Source of the DNA: Kribbella antibiotica
GTDB lineage: Bacteria; Actinomycetota; Actinomycetes; Propionibacteriales; Kribbellaceae
DNA length: 64,000 nt
Assembly: GCF_004349055.1 (NCBI RefSeq)
Contig: NZ_SMKX01000001.1
Span: forward strand, 62,001 to 126,000
Direction: 5' to 3'
Below the pieces are notes generated by a model that worked only from the letters and a program-made list of their open reading frames with translations, ran no database searches and was not told where the DNA came from. The position numbers were made by a program, and so were the translations under genes. Shown one piece after another: positions 62,039 to 64,000 of this stretch (its first letter is position 1; each line of letters starts with the position of its first letter).

Positions 62039-62268
62039 CACGGTCCGACTGACTCTGTGGGCTCCGTACGGCGACGTGCGGGGCAGCAGGGTGTCGGCGT
62101 CGGAGCTGGCTGGGCACCGGGCGTTGGCAACGGCGGCCGAAGGCGAGAACCCTGGAAGTCAGCAACGATGAGCAGCGATGTGACATGACGCACGGTCACG
62201 ATCAGATCAAGACGGGCGGATGGCCGCCGGATCAAATGAGTGCGTTTTGAGTGTGTGCGGGCAACACG

Positions 62269-62305
62269 AAGGCCCGGTGCACATTGCGATGTGTGCCCGG
62301 GCCTT
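62269..62305 (-). terminator. Terminator of the tRNA-Lys gene
   Basis: AAGGCCCGGTGCACAT (62269-62284) pairs with ATGTGTGCCCGGGCCTT (62289-62305), a long GC-rich hairpin with a small loop, 9 bases after the tRNA 3' end on the minus strand. Confidence 0.8.
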
Positions 62306-62313
62306 AATGTTTG

Positions 62314-62386
<73 letters not shown>

Positions 62387-62456
62387 ATGTTCTTTTGTGG
62401 TCTTGCCTTCCAACGAAGAGGAGCTTAGCAGGGGTTTTGGGGAGATGTGAAATCGG

Positions 62457-64000
62457 TTAGCGGGTGAGGATCGTCATGGCTGCGTTGTGGCCGCCGAGGC
62501 CGGAGACGGCGCCGCCTCGGCGGGCGCCGGAGCCGCAGATGAGGAGGTTGGCGGTGTCGGTTTCGGTGCCCCAGCGGCCGACGGTTTGGTCGTCGGGGGA
62601 CCAGGGCCATTGGAGGTCGCCGTGAAAGATGTGGCCGCCGGGCATGCCGACCGATTCCTCGATGTCGTACGGCGTTTTGGCCTCGATGCAGAGGTTGCCG
62701 TCGGCGTCGCGGGCGATGCAGTCTTCGAGGGGTTCGGCGAGGTAGGACTCAAGGCCGGCCAGGGTGCGGCGGGTGGCTTCGGCTCGGGCCGTTTCGTTGT
62801 CAGAGGCAAATAAACGGGCGGGGAAGTGGACGCCGAAGACGGTCAGGGTGTGGTGGCCGGAGGCAATCAGCTCGGGGGAGAGGATCGACGCGTCGGTCAG
62901 CGAATGGCAGTACACCTCGGACGGCGGTACGGCGGGGAGGGTGCCGCCGGCTGCGGAGCGGTAGGCGGTCTCGAGTTGGGTGTAGTCCTCGTCGATGTGG
63001 AAGGTGCCGGCGAAGGCTCGGGTGGGGTCGTCGCCGGAGCGCAGGGCGGGGAGCCGGGACAGGAGCAGGTTGATCTTGAGCTGCGAGCCCTCGGGCTTCA
63101 GGGAGACGTCACGACCACGCAGAGTGTCGAGTGTGGTCGGTGCGACGTTGGAGAGAACGTAGGAGCAGTCCACGGAGCGCTCTCCGTCGCCGCCGAGCCA
63201 GGTGACGGATCCGCGCACCCCGTCGACCTCGACGGACGTCACGGAGGCGTTGGTGATGAGTGAGGCGCCGGCCTGGCGCGCTGCGAAGGCCAGGGCGTCG
63301 GTGACAGCGCCCATGCCGCCGACGGGCACTCGCCACTCACCTGTGCCGTTGCCGATCAGGTGGTAGAGGAAGCAGCGGTTCTGGATGAGTGAGGGGTCGT
63401 GCAGGCTCGCGAAGGTGCCGATGACCGAGTCGGTCGCGACCACGCCGCGGACGGTGTCGTCGGCGAAGCGTCGCTCGACGGACTCACCGAAGGGGTGATC
63501 GACCAGCTCGTCCCACAACGCAGGGTCGAGGCGGGAGCGCAGTGTGGCAGCGGACTGGAGTGGTTCGAGCAGGGTGGGCGCGATGACCTCGGCCATGGCG
63601 CCGACTGAGCCGTAGAAGGCGGTCCACGCGTCGTACTCGGCGTCGCTGCCAGTGAGTCGTGCGAAGGACTCGCGGGTCGCCGCACCCTCCGGGCGCTCCA
63701 CCATGAGGCCCAGGTCGCGACCAGAGCGCCGTACGGGGGTGTAGGACGCTACGGAACGGGAGCGGAGCTGCAGGGAGAGGTCTAGGTCCGTGATGATCTT
63801 CTGGGGGAGCAGGCTGACCAGGTACGAGTAGCGGGAGAGGCGGGCGTCCACTCCGGGGAACACCTGCTGGCTGACCGCTGCGCCACCGGTGTGGGGTTGC
63901 TGCTCGAGGACGAGTGTGGACAGGCCGGACTGCGCCAGGTAGGTGGCGGCGACCAGGCCGTTGTGCCCGCCACCGACGATCACTACGTCGTAGAAGTCCA
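62457..64000 (-). CDS. Phytoene dehydrogenase-like FAD oxidoreductase, N-terminus cut by window end
   Basis: About 513 residues are visible and the frame stays open to the right edge, so the start is missing. DFYDVVIVGGGHNGLVAATY is the dinucleotide-binding site at the visible N-terminus, followed by LSTLVLEQQPHTGGAA. VPVGGMGAVTDALAFAARQA and the end ICGSGARRGGAVSGLGGHN are the other FAD contacts of the phytoene-desaturase/PYROXD2-like family. No carotenoid genes lie nearby, and actinobacterial members of this branch have no assigned reaction. It is the last gene in the window, 70 bases from the tRNA. Confidence 0.9.
   Translation of the reverse strand, partial: DFYDVVIVGGGHNGLVAATYLAQSGLSTLVLEQQPHTGGAAVSQQVFPGVDARLSRYSYLVSLLPQKIITDLDLSLQLRSRSVASYTPVRRSGRDLGLMVERPEGAATRESFARLTGSDAEYDAWTAFYGSVGAMAEVIAPTLLEPLQSAATLRSRLDPALWDELVDHPFGESVERRFADDTVRGVVATDSVIGTFASLHDPSLIQNRCFLYHLIGNGTGEWRVPVGGMGAVTDALAFAARQAGASLITNASVTSVEVDGVRGSVTWLGGDGERSVDCSYVLSNVAPTTLDTLRGRDVSLKPEGSQLKINLLLSRLPALRSGDDPTRAFAGTFHIDEDYTQLETAYRSAAGGTLPAVPPSEVYCHSLTDASILSPELIASGHHTLTVFGVHFPARLFASDNETARAEATRRTLAGLESYLAEPLEDCIARDADGNLCIEAKTPYDIEESVGMPGGHIFHGDLQWPWSPDDQTVGRWGTETDTANLLICGSGARRGGAVSGLGGHNAAMTILTR

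Overview
The window is high-GC DNA with actinobacterial hallmarks: many GTG starts, ATGA/GTGA operon couplings, a class F sortase, a SigK/RskA-type sigma/anti-sigma pair, an actinobacterial QcrB, secreted glycosidases with AbfB domains, and a very high density of TetR/XRE/AraC regulators. The best guess is a soil actinomycete of the Propionibacteriales (Kribbella-like). That placement is inference from gene style, not a phylogenetic result.

Layout. 1-4.7 kb: tail of a class F sortase, a TIGR01777 epimerase, an anti-sigma/sigma pair, and a lone cytochrome b (qcrB-like). 4.8-14.5 kb: a furanose-scavenging locus. It has three secreted GH43-type proteins (two with AbfB domains) and a YtfQ-YtfR-YtfT-YjfF type ABC importer. 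Copies of a TGTTAGCGCTAACA-like palindrome lie in front of both arms, so one LacI-type repressor (not in the window) may control both. 14.5-19.6 kb: a decayed aldo/keto reductase, a 23-bp periodic inverted repeat array, and a one-protein NRPS with the order formyltransferase - half condensation domain - adenylation (glycine-like code) - carrier - thioester reductase. 19.6-25.1 kb: GH5 cellulase, a NarL/DesK-type two-component system and a divergent MMPL exporter.

25-39.2 kb: catabolic and regulatory islands. A TetR sits opposite a saccharopine-dehydrogenase-like oxidoreductase across paired palindromes. An AraC sits opposite a cupin. An MFS - cyclase - fumarylacetoacetase - EthD operon is controlled by a TetR with two near-identical operators. 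An FAD monooxygenase - amidohydrolase - VOC/ABM fusion operon lies opposite another TetR. rnhA follows at 39.3 kb.

40.5-60.8 kb: the most striking region, a full Tc (ABC) toxin locus in an actinobacterium. A 3,114-aa TcA runs leftward. Rightward from a shared 271-bp control region run three tandem seven-bladed Kelch propeller proteins, coupled by 4-base overlaps, and then a 2,340-aa fused TcB-TcC. The TcB-TcC has an RHS core with an aspartyl-autoprotease-like end and a 347-aa C-terminal variable domain that I do not recognise. None of the five proteins has an obvious signal peptide. The known logic of Tc toxins is that TcA forms the pore and injection channel, while TcB-TcC forms a cocoon around the toxic C-terminus. 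The Kelch proteins may be accessory targeting subunits, like the chitinases of some Tc complexes; this is inference. 60.8-64 kb: a TPR protein, a small unknown protein, tRNA-Lys(CTT) with a terminator, and the C-terminal part of a phytoene-dehydrogenase-like flavoprotein that runs off the window.
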